Shown here one piece after another: positions 19,298 through 28,012 of a stretch of DNA of 64,000 nucleotides. The notes beneath the pieces were generated by a model. That model did no database searches. It worked only from the letters and a program-made list of their open reading frames with translations, and had not been told where the DNA came from. This stretch comes from Streptomyces parvus (GTDB lineage: Bacteria > Actinomycetota > Actinomycetes > Streptomycetales > Streptomycetaceae), in contig NZ_BMRY01000003.1 of assembly GCF_014648875.1 (NCBI RefSeq), positions 496,001-560,000 on the forward strand. Reading direction: 5' to 3'. The stretch's first letter is position 1. Each line of letters begins with the position of its first letter. Both the position numbers and the translations under genes were made by a program.

Positions 19298-20461
19298 TCA
19301 CCCCAGCCGGGCCAGCCGCTCCACCGCGTCCCGGAGCACGTCGTCCCGCTTGCAGAACGTGAACCGGACCTGGCTGCGGCCCGCCTCCGGGTCGTCGTAG
19401 AAGACCGAGTTCGGGACGGCCGCCACCCCGCAGCGTTCCGGCAGTGCGCGGCAGAAGGTGTAGGCGTCCTCGTCGCCGAACGGGGAGATGTCGGTGGTGA
19501 TGAAGTACGTCCCCTCCGGCTCGTACACCCGGAAGCCCGCGGTCCGCAGGCCCTCCGCCAGCAGGTCCCGCTTGCGGCGCATGTCCTCGCGGAAGCCGGT
19601 GAAGAAGGCGTCGGGCAGGGCGAGCGCCTCGGCGATCGCGTACTGGAACGGGCCCCCGCTGACGAAGGTCAGATACTGCTTCGCCGCGCGCACCGCCGCC
19701 ACCAGGGGGGCGTCGCCGGTGACCCAGCCGATCTTCCAGCCGGTGTACGAGAACGTCTTCCCCGACGACGAGATGGACACCGTGCGTTCGCGCATCCCGG
19801 GGAGCGCGGCGATCGGATGGTGCGCCCCGGTGAAGACCAGGTGCTCGTACACCTCGTCCGTCACCACCAGAAGATCGTGCTCCACCGCGAGGGCCGCGAT
19901 CCCGGACAGTTCGTCGGGGGCGAGCACCGTGCCGGTCGGGTTGTGCGGGGTGTTCAGCAGCAGGAGCCGGGTGCGCGGGGTGATCAGCGCGCGCAGTTCG
20001 TCGAGGTCGGGGCGGAAGTCCGGGGCGCGCAGGGTGAGCGGTACGCGCTGGGCGCCCGCCATGGCGATGCAGGCCGCGTAGGAGTCGTAGAAGGGCTCGA
20101 AGGCGATCACCTCGTCGCCGGGCTCCAGCAGCGCAAGCATGGTCGCCGCGATCGCCTCCGTCGCGCCCGTGGTGACGAGGACTTCCGTGTCGGGGTCGAG
20201 GCTCAGGCCGTAGAAGCGGTGCTGGTGGTCGGCGATCGCCTGGCGGAGCTCCGGGACGCCCGGGCCTGGCGGGTACTGGTTGCCACGGCCGTCGCGCAGG
20301 GCCCGGACAGCGGCCTCACGTACGGACTCCGGGCCGTCCGTGTCCGGGAAGCCCTGCCCCAGGTTGATCGCGCCCGTCGCTGTCGCCAGGGCCGACATTT
20401 CCGCGAAGATCGTCGTCCCGAGCCCGTCCAGCCTGCGGTTCAGCAGTGGCCTGGTCTTCAT
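19298..20461 (-). CDS. Class I PLP-dependent aminotransferase
   Basis: The 387-residue enzyme has the full type I aminotransferase set. NLGQGFPDTDGP is near the N-terminus, then TTGATEAI, NTPHNPTGTV, VVTDEVYEHLVF, SSSGKTFSYTGWKIGWV (PLP lysine in SSSGKTF) and VRFTFCK near the end. The family includes succinyl-diaminopimelate aminotransferases (DapC) and methionine or kynurenine aminotransferases; the substrate cannot be fixed from sequence. A 103-bp part of this gene (19720-19822) is repeated almost perfectly at 23697-23799. The 5' third differs clearly from the decayed copy there, suggesting a hybrid gene remade by an insertion. The methyltransferase genes end 13 bases upstream. Confidence 0.92.
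   Translation of the reverse strand: MKTRPLLNRRLDGLGTTIFAEMSALATATGAINLGQGFPDTDGPESVREAAVRALRDGRGNQYPPGPGVPELRQAIADHQHRFYGLSLDPDTEVLVTTGATEAIAATMLALLEPGDEVIAFEPFYDSYAACIAMAGAQRVPLTLRAPDFRPDLDELRALITPRTRLLLLNTPHNPTGTVLAPDELSGIAALAVEHDLLVVTDEVYEHLVFTGAHHPIAALPGMRERTVSISSSGKTFSYTGWKIGWVTGDAPLVAAVRAAKQYLTFVSGGPFQYAIAEALALPDAFFTGFREDMRRKRDLLAEGLRTAGFRVYEPEGTYFITTDISPFGDEDAYTFCRALPERCGVAAVPNSVFYDDPEAGRSQVRFTFCKRDDVLRDAVERLARLG
19720..19822. repeat. 103-bp direct repeat, left copy (att-like)
   Basis: This stretch inside the intact aminotransferase gene matches 23697-23799 at 102 of 103 positions, the only difference being G19808 versus C23785. It may be one end of the methyltransferase island. Confidence 0.85.
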
Positions 20462-20474
20462 CGCTCCACCGTTC

Positions 20475-21764
20475 TCACTCGGGTGCCCGTTGAGTTTGCA
20501 GACCCCATCCTGACTCATCGAGGCTCTCCGTCCCGCGTGGTGCCGGCAGGCTGAGGCCCTCTTCCTCCGGCTCTCGGAGCACACCGGCCTTCGCCGTGAT
20601 GTCGCGCAGGAGAGCGTCTCGGAGTGCGTGCAACGTCGCGATCTTGGATACGAGGAGTTGCGCCGTGGCATGCAGAGGCTCGGCGACCCGGCGGAAGTCG
20701 GCGCGCGTGAAGTGATCCGGCCAGGTGACGGGCAGGGACTTCAGCCGGAGGGCGGAGATCTCGCGGCGGTTCTGGCCCTGGGCGAGTTCTGCGATCGCCT
20801 TGCTCCGGCTTCTGAGCTCGTGGAGGAGCCACCATGTGTCCTCGTCGTCCGAGGGCCGCACGGCGACGACGCTTCTGAGGGGGGTCGCCGCCCGGCTGGA
20901 CACGGCGATGTGCGCGCCGTCGGAGCGGGTGCTGAGCATGAGCGTGCCCGGAGGGTGGACCGCGCCATCACGCGCCGGCCCGGTCAGGCGGAACCGGTGG
21001 GCGTGGGGCACGGGAAGGTTGTAGAGGTCTCTGGGTGCGATCACGTCGACGGTCGGATCCGCAGGTGCCGGTGGGAGTGAGCTTTCGGAACCGGTACCTG
21101 ACTTCAAACGGGCAACCTTGACCAGTGGTCGTGAGCCCCAGAGATGGCCTGAATTCGCCACCACGTTGTGGAGTGCGTCGGCCAGTTCCAATGCCTTGCG
21201 CGCGGTCAGCTGGTAGACGGCGGCCGTCTCCTCGATGAGGGTGAAGGCCCGATGGTAGTGAGTGATGGCGTCGGGCGGCGGCAGTGGGAACAGCATGCGC
21301 CGGAGGGTGTCGAGGCTGACGGTCGGTTCGACGTGGGCCGTCACATCCTCGTCGATCCGGGCCTTCGCCGTGGGCGTCTGCAACCAGATGTGCAGCCACT
21401 GCACAAGGCACGGCTCCGCGCGGATGATGCCGACCGACCGGGCTGCGGGCCACCCCGCGTGTTCGGAGGTGACCAGCGCGGAATCCCCCGCGCGTCTGAC
21501 GAGTACGACCGCCAGGTCACCCTCCTTGAGGCTGACACGGGTACGTGGAGGTGCACCCGGAACCCACTCGTTGGTCCGGGGGGAGAGGATCTTGCCGTCC
21601 CGGACGAAGGTCGAGCTGACCACCCCTGGGGTGCTCTCCGCGGTCTTGTCGTCGAGGAAGCCACAGGCTGTGTGGATGTTGTGGCCCAGTCGTTCGAGCC
21701 CGCGGAGAGAAACCGTCGGCCATGCCGACGCACCCGTGTCGGCCTGAGACGTACCGGCTCCCAT
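20475..21764 (-). CDS. HsdS-like DNA specificity subunit
   Basis: The 429-residue protein reads as two half-repeats of target-recognition plus conserved helix, as in type I specificity subunits. Half 1 holds VSLKEGDLAVVLVRRAGDSALVT, then VSLDTLRRMLFPLPPPDAI and a helical spacer. Half 2 holds HPPGTLMLSTRSDGAHIAVSS, then EISALRLKSLPVTWP and a final helix. It should give the partner methylase its target sequence. ATG 21764 overlaps the methylase stop (TGATG). No restriction (HsdR) gene follows; the aminotransferase gene begins 13 bases on. Base composition looks less GC-rich than the core genes around it. Confidence 0.78.
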   Translation of the reverse strand: MGAGTSQADTGASAWPTVSLRGLERLGHNIHTACGFLDDKTAESTPGVVSSTFVRDGKILSPRTNEWVPGAPPRTRVSLKEGDLAVVLVRRAGDSALVTSEHAGWPAARSVGIIRAEPCLVQWLHIWLQTPTAKARIDEDVTAHVEPTVSLDTLRRMLFPLPPPDAITHYHRAFTLIEETAAVYQLTARKALELADALHNVVANSGHLWGSRPLVKVARLKSGTGSESSLPPAPADPTVDVIAPRDLYNLPVPHAHRFRLTGPARDGAVHPPGTLMLSTRSDGAHIAVSSRAATPLRSVVAVRPSDDEDTWWLLHELRSRSKAIAELAQGQNRREISALRLKSLPVTWPDHFTRADFRRVAEPLHATAQLLVSKIATLHALRDALLRDITAKAGVLREPEEEGLSLPAPRGTESLDESGWGLQTQRAPE

Positions 21765-23266
21765 CAGATCTCCTCCAAGGCGTCCAGCAGTCGCAGTTCC
21801 AGGTCGTGCATATGGGCCAGGTGATCGGTCAGCTCTACCTTGAGTCGCTCGACGTGGCTCCGCGTGTCCCGCTCCGGGCTCGGCGGTTCCACGGCGTACG
21901 AAGTCGGCATGAGGCTGTACTCGTGGCTCGTGATCTCCTTGGTGGAGCAGCTTTGGGACCAGCCGGGGACGTCGCTGTACGGCAATGCTGCGGCACCGCT
22001 CTCGGAGAGGCCCCGCCAGGCTGCGAGAGTGGTCACGATTCGGGCTGTGTTCTCCTCGCCCAGCCGCCGTGCCCTTGAGTCCGGGACCCGCTCGTAGGCG
22101 CGCCGCGCGTTGATGAACAGCGCCTGGCCGCGACGGTCCGAGGAACCCCAGCCGGGTCGTGCACGCTTGTCCTTGTTGAGCACCCACAGACAGGCTGTGG
22201 CCTTGGAGGGGCCGAACACGCGAGGCGGTAGCGCGATCACGCACTCGACAAAGTCGCTGCGCAGCAGACGTTCGCGGAGTCTTCGGGGCGCTGACTGTCG
22301 GCTGGTGGCCATGGTGTCGGCCATCAGGAAGACGGCTCGTCCCGCCGGCGCCAGTGCATGCGCGATGTGCTGGATCCAGGCGGCGTTGGCGGAGCCCCGG
22401 GGCGGGGGGTCCTCCGGCCACCGCGGATCACCGGCGGTGACGGAGCGCAGTGGCCGGCCGTCGCCCGGTTCGGCGTCGCCCTCGGGCGCCCAGGCGGATT
22501 GGTTGAAGGGGAGGTTGGCCAGAACGATGTCGTGGCGCTCGGGTTCGGGCTGCGCGAGGCTGTTCCCGGGCGGGAAGATGCGACCCCTGATGCCCCGGAC
22601 CGCGAGGTTCATGTGGGCCACCTGAGAAGAAGGGGCGTGCTGTTCCTTACCTTGCAGGAACATGGTCGGGTTGAGTCCGACACGCTCGTGGACGTAGCGA
22701 TGGCTCTCGACCAGCAGACCCCCTGAGCCGCAGACCGGGTCCAGCACCCTGTTCCCGTCCTGCGGGACCACCGCACCGACCATGAGGCGCGCCAGGTCGC
22801 CAGGTGTGAAGTAGTTGCTGCCGTCGGCCTGGGCCGCTGAGAGTTCTCGCAGACACTTGTCAAGCAGCGGGGAAACCTGCCGGGTGGAGCCGATGGCATG
22901 GATGAGAGCAGGCAGATGCCTGGTGGAGCCGGCTGGGAGTTCGGGCACGAGACGCATCGCTCCCGCGTCCGGGTCCTCGATGGAGGGGAGCCAGTGGGCC
23001 AGGCATTCGATCACGGCCCTGCGGACTTCCGAAGGATTTTCCGTAGCGCGATTCACCAACCACGCCCATGTCGGAACCCCGGGCCTGGCGGCGTCCCGCG
23101 GAATCCGGCTCAGGTACAGCAGGCCGAGGACGAGCCGAGCCGCCTCGGCCGAGTGCATGAACCGGGAGAGCTGCGTGAGCTGTTGGGACATCTGCTCAAG
23201 CGTCTGATCGGAGGGGGAGGGGCGCCCGGTCCGCGCTGCGCGCCCTCGGGCCGTCGTGTCGCTCAT
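21764..23266 (-). CDS. N6-adenine DNA methyltransferase (HsdM-like)
   Basis: The 500-residue enzyme transfers a methyl group from S-adenosylmethionine to adenine N6 in DNA. The SAM motif is DPVCGSGGLL (about 195-204), and the catalytic motif IV is NLPFN (about 252-256), equivalent to NPPF. The N-terminal ~150 residues form a helical part, and the C-terminus (about 440-500) is a helical arm likely to pair with the specificity subunit. The order small membrane protein - methylase - specificity subunit, all overlapping, shows one operon. No endonuclease subunit is present, so it is either a solitary methylation system or part of a defence unit with a different effector. Confidence 0.88.
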   Translation of the reverse strand: MSDTTARGRAARTGRPSPSDQTLEQMSQQLTQLSRFMHSAEAARLVLGLLYLSRIPRDAARPGVPTWAWLVNRATENPSEVRRAVIECLAHWLPSIEDPDAGAMRLVPELPAGSTRHLPALIHAIGSTRQVSPLLDKCLRELSAAQADGSNYFTPGDLARLMVGAVVPQDGNRVLDPVCGSGGLLVESHRYVHERVGLNPTMFLQGKEQHAPSSQVAHMNLAVRGIRGRIFPPGNSLAQPEPERHDIVLANLPFNQSAWAPEGDAEPGDGRPLRSVTAGDPRWPEDPPPRGSANAAWIQHIAHALAPAGRAVFLMADTMATSRQSAPRRLRERLLRSDFVECVIALPPRVFGPSKATACLWVLNKDKRARPGWGSSDRRGQALFINARRAYERVPDSRARRLGEENTARIVTTLAAWRGLSESGAAALPYSDVPGWSQSCSTKEITSHEYSLMPTSYAVEPPSPERDTRSHVERLKVELTDHLAHMHDLELRLLDALEEI

Positions 23267-23454
23267 GCGCCCACCACACCCAGGGCGGTCAGGAGGACAA
23301 TGAGGAGCGGCAGAGCGACGGCGAAAGTTTGGGCGCCCGACTTGACGGCCACGGTTCCGCGTCCTCCCTCCATGACGGATACGAGGCTGCCGACAAGGGC
23401 GGCTACGAGGGCGCCGAGGAGCGCGATCATCACGTACATCAATTTCAGCTGCAC
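23263..23454 (-). CDS. Small two-helix membrane protein of the methyltransferase operon
   Basis: The 63-residue protein is almost all membrane. Helix 1 spans about residues 5-27 (LMYVMIALLGALVAALVGSL), a short loop carries charged residues (MEGGRGTVAVKSG), and helix 2 spans about 43-62. The GTG at 23454 has GGAAGGAA 7 bases upstream. The stop overlaps the methylase start (ATGA), so all three genes are coupled. The function is unknown. A position as first gene of a methylase operon could mean a membrane anchor or a membrane-acting effector; both are speculation. The 242 bases upstream are relatively AT-rich and hold the likely promoter; no clear -35/-10 pair was identified. Confidence 0.7.
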   Translation of the reverse strand: MQLKLMYVMIALLGALVAALVGSLVSVMEGGRGTVAVKSGAQTFAVALPLLIVLLTALGVVGA

Positions 23455-23696
23455 GTTCGGTTCCTTCCCGAGGTCGAGGGATCTGCCAGCCGCGTGATCC
23501 CCGGCTGCAGGAAGGACAGTAGGAGAGGCTGGCCGCACGCCGCAGTGAGCACGGCGTTTGGGATTTCCTTAGGCGCGCGCCCGGACTTCAAGCCCTCATA
23601 TAGGAGCGCACGCCCTTTGGGTTTCTTGGTGGCGTGGTAGCTGGGGCTTGAATGTGCGACGCCACTCGCATCCGGAATAGGTAGGTCAGCAAGCCT

Positions 23697-23799
23697 TGAC
23701 CCAGCCGATCTTCCAGCCGGTGTACGAGAACGTCTTCCCCGACGACGAGATGGACACCGTGCGTTCGCGCATCCCGGGGAGCGCCGCGATCGGATGGTG
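23697..23799. repeat. 103-bp direct repeat, right copy (att-like)
   Basis: This is the second copy of 19720-19822, differing at one base. It lies at the decayed 3' end of the aminotransferase remnant and marks the right boundary of the island. Confidence 0.85.
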
Positions 23800-24023
23800 G
23801 CGCGGAGTTCCGGGACGCCGGGGCCGGGCGGGTACTGGTTGCCGTGGCCGGCCCGCAGCGCCCGGACCGCCGCCTCCCGGATCTCTTCGGGGCCGTCGGT
23901 GTCGGGAAAGCCCTGGCCGAGGTTGATGGAGCCGGTCCGCCCGGCCAGCGCGGACATCTCGGCGAAGATCGTCGTGCCGAACGTGGCGAGGCGGCGGTTG
24001 AGCAGCGGTCGTCCCTGAGTCAT
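23697..24023 (-). pseudogene. Decayed 5' remnant of an aminotransferase gene
   Basis: From ATG 24023 the frame encodes ~75 residues (MTQGRPLLNRRLATFGTTI onward) clearly homologous to the intact aminotransferase but with many substitutions. It is then joined, out of frame, to a 103-bp piece matching the PLP-lysine region. About 420 bp corresponding to 19823-20240 of the intact gene and everything downstream are missing. This looks like the displaced native 5' end of the target gene, left over after the island inserted, and later shortened by deletion. Confidence 0.85.
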
Positions 24024-24162
24024 GCGCGCCATCCTGAGCCGAAGCTCTGGAGTTGCTCAAGTCCGCTTTGGTGCGCGCGAGCCCTGGGAATCCCCCTGTC
24101 ACACAACAACGGGGAAGCGACGGGGGACCTCGCTTCGGGGGAAGGAAAGGCGGGTGGGGGCC

Positions 24163-24438
24163 ATGGGCGTCTTCATCGCGATAGTGATCGCCGCGGTCGT
24201 CGTCGGCGGGCTGCTGGTCGTTCTGCGAGCCACCGGCGGCAGCAAGTCGGCGCACTCGCGTACGAAGGGGCGGCGTTCCTCGGCGGCGTCCGCGGGCGGC
24301 GAGAGCCTCACCGGTGGCGACTCCGGCGGTGGCTGGTGGTCGTCGTGGGGCGACTCCGGTTCCGGCGGGCACTCCTGCGGCGGCGGCTCGTCGTGCGGGG
24401 GCGGGGGCGGGGGCGGCTGCGGCGGGGGCAGCAGCTGA
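24163..24438 (+). CDS. Small membrane protein with Cys/Gly-rich tail
   Basis: The 91-residue protein has one N-terminal transmembrane helix (VFIAIVIAAVVVGGLLVVL, about 3-21), a basic linker and a C-terminal half of Gly, Ser and Trp ending in a Gly-rich tail with three cysteines (SCGGGSSC and GGCGGG). It is probably membrane-tethered with the tail in the cytosol or outside; orientation is uncertain. The function is unknown. GGGAAGGAAAGG precedes the ATG at 24163. A terminator with a T-run follows. Confidence 0.6.
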   Translation: MGVFIAIVIAAVVVGGLLVVLRATGGSKSAHSRTKGRRSSAASAGGESLTGGDSGGGWWSSWGDSGSGGHSCGGGSSCGGGGGGGCGGGSS

Positions 24439-24482
24439 CGGGGCTTCCCCGCACGGTCACCCACAGTGACCCGACACCGGGT

Positions 24483-24517
24483 GTCCGGAGGGTGAACTCC
24501 CTCCGGACGCCTTTTTG
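24483..24517 (+). terminator. Intrinsic terminator with T-run
   Basis: A 10-bp perfect stem (24483-24492 with 24499-24508) is followed by CGCCTTTTTG. This classic intrinsic form is uncommon in Streptomyces. Confidence 0.85.
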
Positions 24518-24759
24518 TTGAGCGACGCGGTCGTTTTCGGTTGAACAGGTGAACCGTGGGGCCCCCGAGGGGATGGAAACCACGGCAAGTTGGGCGAAAA
24601 CGCTGTGAGTGCGGCGTACTTCGTGATTCCCTCGTCGAAGAGAACATTCAGCCCTCGGACCCCAGTTGGACCAGATCGGGCGCCCCTCACCTCCCACATG
24701 CAGTCATACAGGGGGCGTTCTGCTGTCCCGGTGTCCATGTGTGTTTGCGGAGCCCACCC

Positions 24760-25281
24760 ATGCTCACCACCCTCCAGACGGCCTATTCCGATACCCGCGC
24801 CGCCGACCTGGCCTGGAGCCTGGGGCGGGAGCCGCTGCCCGCCCTGGCGGTCCTCGACCTCCGGTTCGACGGCGCCGAACTCCAGTTGAGGCTGCTCGGG
24901 GCCTCCCACCAGGTGCTCCTCCAGGAGGAGCACGGGGCCTGCTCCGAGACCGTGGCCTGTATGCCCGGCAGCAGCACCCCCCTGCCCCTCGGCGTCTCGA
25001 AGCGTCTCGGGGACCGGGAGTACGAATTCGCGGCGCGGGTGGAGAGCCTGACCCAGGGCCAGTTCGCCGGGCGCGCGCAGGAACTGCTCGCCCTGGTGAG
25101 CGACCACCCGCACGGTCTCGTCGGCACCTTCCCCGGCAGCCCGTACGCCTTCACCGCGATGCTCGCCCAGCGCACCGAGGGGCAGGTGCGGTGGCGCACC
25201 TGGCACGCGTACCCGCAGGAGGGGCAGTTGGTGGTGACCCGGACCCGGGTGGGTGCGCGGATTCCCGCCGCCGCGGCCTGA
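24760..25281 (+). CDS. DUF2617-like protein
   Basis: The 173-residue cytosolic protein matches the actinobacterial DUF2617 pattern as I remember it. It opens with a MLTTLQTAYSDTRAADLAW start, followed by strands (LRFDGAELQLRLLGASHQV), CSETVACMP and a C-terminal WRTWHAYPQEGQLVVTRTRV. The role is unknown. The start is ATG 24760 with GCGGAG upstream. It lies just before the spermidine-synthase-like gene and is probably co-transcribed with it (67-base gap). Confidence 0.72.
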   Translation: MLTTLQTAYSDTRAADLAWSLGREPLPALAVLDLRFDGAELQLRLLGASHQVLLQEEHGACSETVACMPGSSTPLPLGVSKRLGDREYEFAARVESLTQGQFAGRAQELLALVSDHPHGLVGTFPGSPYAFTAMLAQRTEGQVRWRTWHAYPQEGQLVVTRTRVGARIPAAAA

Positions 25282-25348
25282 GCGGCAGGGGCACTTACAC
25301 CCGTGTGGGTGACAAGGTGCGACGGTGTCGTGACGTAGCGTTCGCGAC

Positions 25349-26947
25349 ATGATCGACCAGCAGATGTCGCTGCGAGGGGGCGCGGCGCGGCTTCCCGTAC
25401 GGCCGAGGACCGGCCGGCTCCTGGTGCTGGGCGCGGTCTTCGTCTGCGCCGCCTGCGGTCTCGTCTACGAGCTCGAACTGGTCGCGCTCGCCTCGTATCT
25501 CATCGGCGATTCGGTCACCCAGGCGTCCGTCGTGCTCTCCGTGATGGTGTTCGCGATGGGCATCGGTTCCCTTCTCGCGAAACGTTTGCGCTGCCGTGCC
25601 GCCGTCGGTTTCGGGATGATCGAGGCGGCCCTCGCCCTGATCGGCGGCTCCTCGGCGCTGGTCCTGTACGCCTCGTTCGCCTGGCTCGGCGATTCCCAGT
25701 ACGCCCTGGTCGGGTTCTCGCTGGCGATCGGGGTGCTGATCGGTGCGGAGATCCCGTTGCTGATGACGCTGATCCAGCGCGTCGACCGGCAGGACGCGGG
25801 CGGGGCCGTCGCCGATCTCTTCGCCGCCGACTACGTGGGAGCGCTGGTCGGCGGGCTCGCGTTCCCCTTTCTTCTGCTGCCGATGCTGGGGCAGTTGACC
25901 GGCGCGCTGTTCACCGGTGCGGTCAACGCGGCGGCGGGCGGGGCGCTCGTCCTGTGGGTGTTCCGGCGCGACCTGAGCCCCCGCTCCCGCCGGCTCCTCG
26001 TCCTGGTCAACGTCTCGGTGATCGTGGTGCTGGCCACCGCCACGGCGCTGGTCGACGACTTCGAGCGGGCGGCGCGGCGGGCGGTGTACGGGGACCAGGT
26101 GCGGGTCGCCGTGCAGACCGAGGTGCAGGAGGTGGTGGTGACCGGCGCCGACCGGGACTCCCTCGGCCTCTATCTGGACGGCCGGCTGCGGGTCAGCGCC
26201 CGCGACGAGTACCGCTACCACGAGGCGCTGGTGCACCCCGCGATGAACGGGCCCCGCGCCCGCGTGCTCATCCTGGGCGGCGGCGACGGGCTCGCCGCCC
26301 GTGAGGTGCTGCGCTACGACGACGTCCGCGCGGTCACCGTCGTCGAGCTGGACCCCGCCGTCACCCGACTGGCCCGTACCGACCCCGCCCTCTCCGAGCT
26401 GAACGACCACGCCTTCCGCGACCCCCGCCTCACCGCCGTCGGGGCCGACGCGTTCCCCTGGCTCCGGGCCGACCACGGCCGGTACGACGTGGTGATCTCC
26501 GACCTCCCGGACCCGGGCATCACCGCCAGTACGAAGCTGTATTCGGCCGAGTTCTACGGGCTGATCGCCGAGGCCCTGGCCCCGGACGGGCGGCTCGTGG
26601 TGCACGCCGGACCGCTGGGAACCCGGCCGCGCACCTTCTGGACGGTGGAGGCCTCGGTGCGCGCGGGCGGCCTCGCGACCCGCCCGTACCGCGTCACCGG
26701 CCGGTACGCGGGCCTCGCCGCGAGCCCGGACCGGGGCGGCGGGGAGGACGGGGACCGGGAGGACTGGGGCTTCCTCCTCGCCGCACCGGGCCGGGCCCCG
26801 CAGGCCGCGCTGGCCCTGGGAGGGCCCGAACCGCGCTCGCTGCGGGGCCGGGAGCTGCGCGAGGGGGCGCGGGCCGCCGCCGGGGCCCGGCTGCCGGGGC
26901 TGCTCCCGTCCACGCTGATCCACCCGCGGTACTGGGAGGACGCGTGA
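25349..26947 (+). CDS. Membrane-anchored spermidine-synthase-like protein
   Basis: The 532-residue protein joins about seven N-terminal transmembrane helices (about 22-240) to a cytosolic aminopropyltransferase domain with [18 protein letters not shown] (SAM-binding loop near 305-325), [13 protein letters not shown] and [10 protein letters not shown]. Polyamine synthases transfer an aminopropyl group from decarboxylated SAM to putrescine; here the membrane part is an actinobacterial feature. Known membrane-fused homologues are seldom tested, so true polyamine synthesis is not proven. The active-site ISDLPDPG differs from the usual SSDPIGP of the short enzymes. Confidence 0.85.
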   Translation: MIDQQMSLRGGAARLPVRPRTGRLLVLGAVFVCAACGLVYELELVALASYLIGDSVTQASVVLSVMVFAMGIGSLLAKRLRCRAAVGFGMIEAALALIGGSSALVLYASFAWLGDSQYALVGFSLAIGVLIGAEIPLLMTLIQRVDRQDAGGAVADLFAADYVGALVGGLAFPFLLLPMLGQLTGALFTGAVNAAAGGALVLWVFRRDLSPRSRRLLVLVNVSVIVVLATATALVDDFERAARRAVYGDQVRVAVQTEVQEVVVTGADRDSLGLYLDGRLRVSARDEYRYHEALVHPAMNGPRARVLILGGGDGLAAREVLRYDDVRAVTVVELDPAVTRLARTDPALSELNDHAFRDPRLTAVGADAFPWLRADHGRYDVVISDLPDPGITASTKLYSAEFYGLIAEALAPDGRLVVHAGPLGTRPRTFWTVEASVRAGGLATRPYRVTGRYAGLAASPDRGGGEDGDREDWGFLLAAPGRAPQAALALGGPEPRSLRGRELREGARAAAGARLPGLLPSTLIHPRYWEDA

Positions 26948-27059
26948 GCGCGTGGTGCGCCGGCCTCGGCTTCCGGCAGCTCTTCGGCGGTCCGCCAGTG
27001 CTCCTTCGGCGGGTCGAAGCGCTGACGTCCGGGGCCGGGGCGGATTAGGCTCGGTTCCC

Positions 27060-27992
27060 ATGGAGCATGAGGTGTTCGTTCCGGTTCCCGTCCCGACGCT
27101 GCTGCGCACCCTGGGTGATCCCGCCCGGGTCGCCCGCTGCATCCCCGGCCTCCAGCAGGACGCCGACGCGTCGGCGTCGCCCCTGGCCGGCCGGCTGAAG
27201 CTGCGGGCCGGCGGCCACACCATCACCTACCGGGGCGAGCTGCTGCTCACCGGCCCGGACGGAGACCGCTTCTCGGTCTCCGGGAAGGGCGTGGAGGCCC
27301 GGGGCGCCGGCGCGGTCGAGCTGGCCCTGACCATCGGCCTCACGGCGACGGACGGCGGGACGACGATCGCCTACAGCGGTACGGCCGACGGGGACGGGCG
27401 GCTGGTCGAGCTGGAGGAGGGCGCGGCGCTCGCGGCCGCCCACCGGCTCCTGGACCGCTTCACCCAGCAGCTGGTGACGGAGTCACTGGCGGTGCGGGAC
27501 GGCGGGGACGGCGACGGCGGGGACGGGGGCGCCGACGCGGACGCCGGCACGGACGCGGACACGGCCGCGGACACGGCCGCCGGCTCGGCCGCCGATGCGG
27601 ACGACGCCGTGGCCGCGGAGGGGCTTGAGGGCGACGAGGACGACGCCGACGCCGTGGGCGAGGACGACGCGGACTCCGGCGCGGGCGGTGACGGCGACCC
27701 CGGGTCCGTCTTCGACTCGCCCGTTCCGCCGCCCTCGCTCGACCCCGTCGCCGGGGTGGAGTTCACCGTTCCGGACGAACCGCCCGCCGAGGCCGCGCAC
27801 GCCCGCCGCACCATGATCGGGCGCAGCGCCGAGGAGGTCGACCACGCGCCCCCGCGCGGCCGGTACGCCCCGGTGCCCTCCCCGGAGGCGGGCGGTGCGA
27901 GTACCGCCCTGCGCTGGGTCGCCCCCGCCGCCGCCCTCGCGCTCGCCTCCGCCGTGGTGCTGGGCCGGGCGTTGCGGCGCCGCAGGCCCTGA
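27060..27992 (+). CDS. SRPBCC (CoxG-like) protein with C-terminal membrane anchor
   Basis: The 310-residue protein starts with an SRPBCC/START domain (about 1-145) opening MEHEVFVPVPVPTLLRTLGDPARVARCIPGL, as in CoxG and related ligand-binding proteins. Next comes a very long acidic Asp/Gly/Ala linker (about 145-230) and then a C-terminal transmembrane helix (WVAPAAALALASAVVLGRAL). The helix suggests the SRPBCC domain is tethered to the membrane face. The ligand is unknown. The acidic linker could serve as a flexible spacer. Confidence 0.78.
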   Translation: MEHEVFVPVPVPTLLRTLGDPARVARCIPGLQQDADASASPLAGRLKLRAGGHTITYRGELLLTGPDGDRFSVSGKGVEARGAGAVELALTIGLTATDGGTTIAYSGTADGDGRLVELEEGAALAAAHRLLDRFTQQLVTESLAVRDGGDGDGGDGGADADAGTDADTAADTAAGSAADADDAVAAEGLEGDEDDADAVGEDDADSGAGGDGDPGSVFDSPVPPPSLDPVAGVEFTVPDEPPAEAAHARRTMIGRSAEEVDHAPPRGRYAPVPSPEAGGASTALRWVAPAAALALASAVVLGRALRRRRP

Positions 27993-28012
27993 GCCGCCAG
28001 TAGGGTCGTCGG

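Noticed and set aside
23445..23696. A coding extension of the aminotransferase remnant through the island promoter
   Set aside because: The frame is off relative to the conserved PLP-lysine segment and its translation shows no homology; it is a pseudogene read-through.
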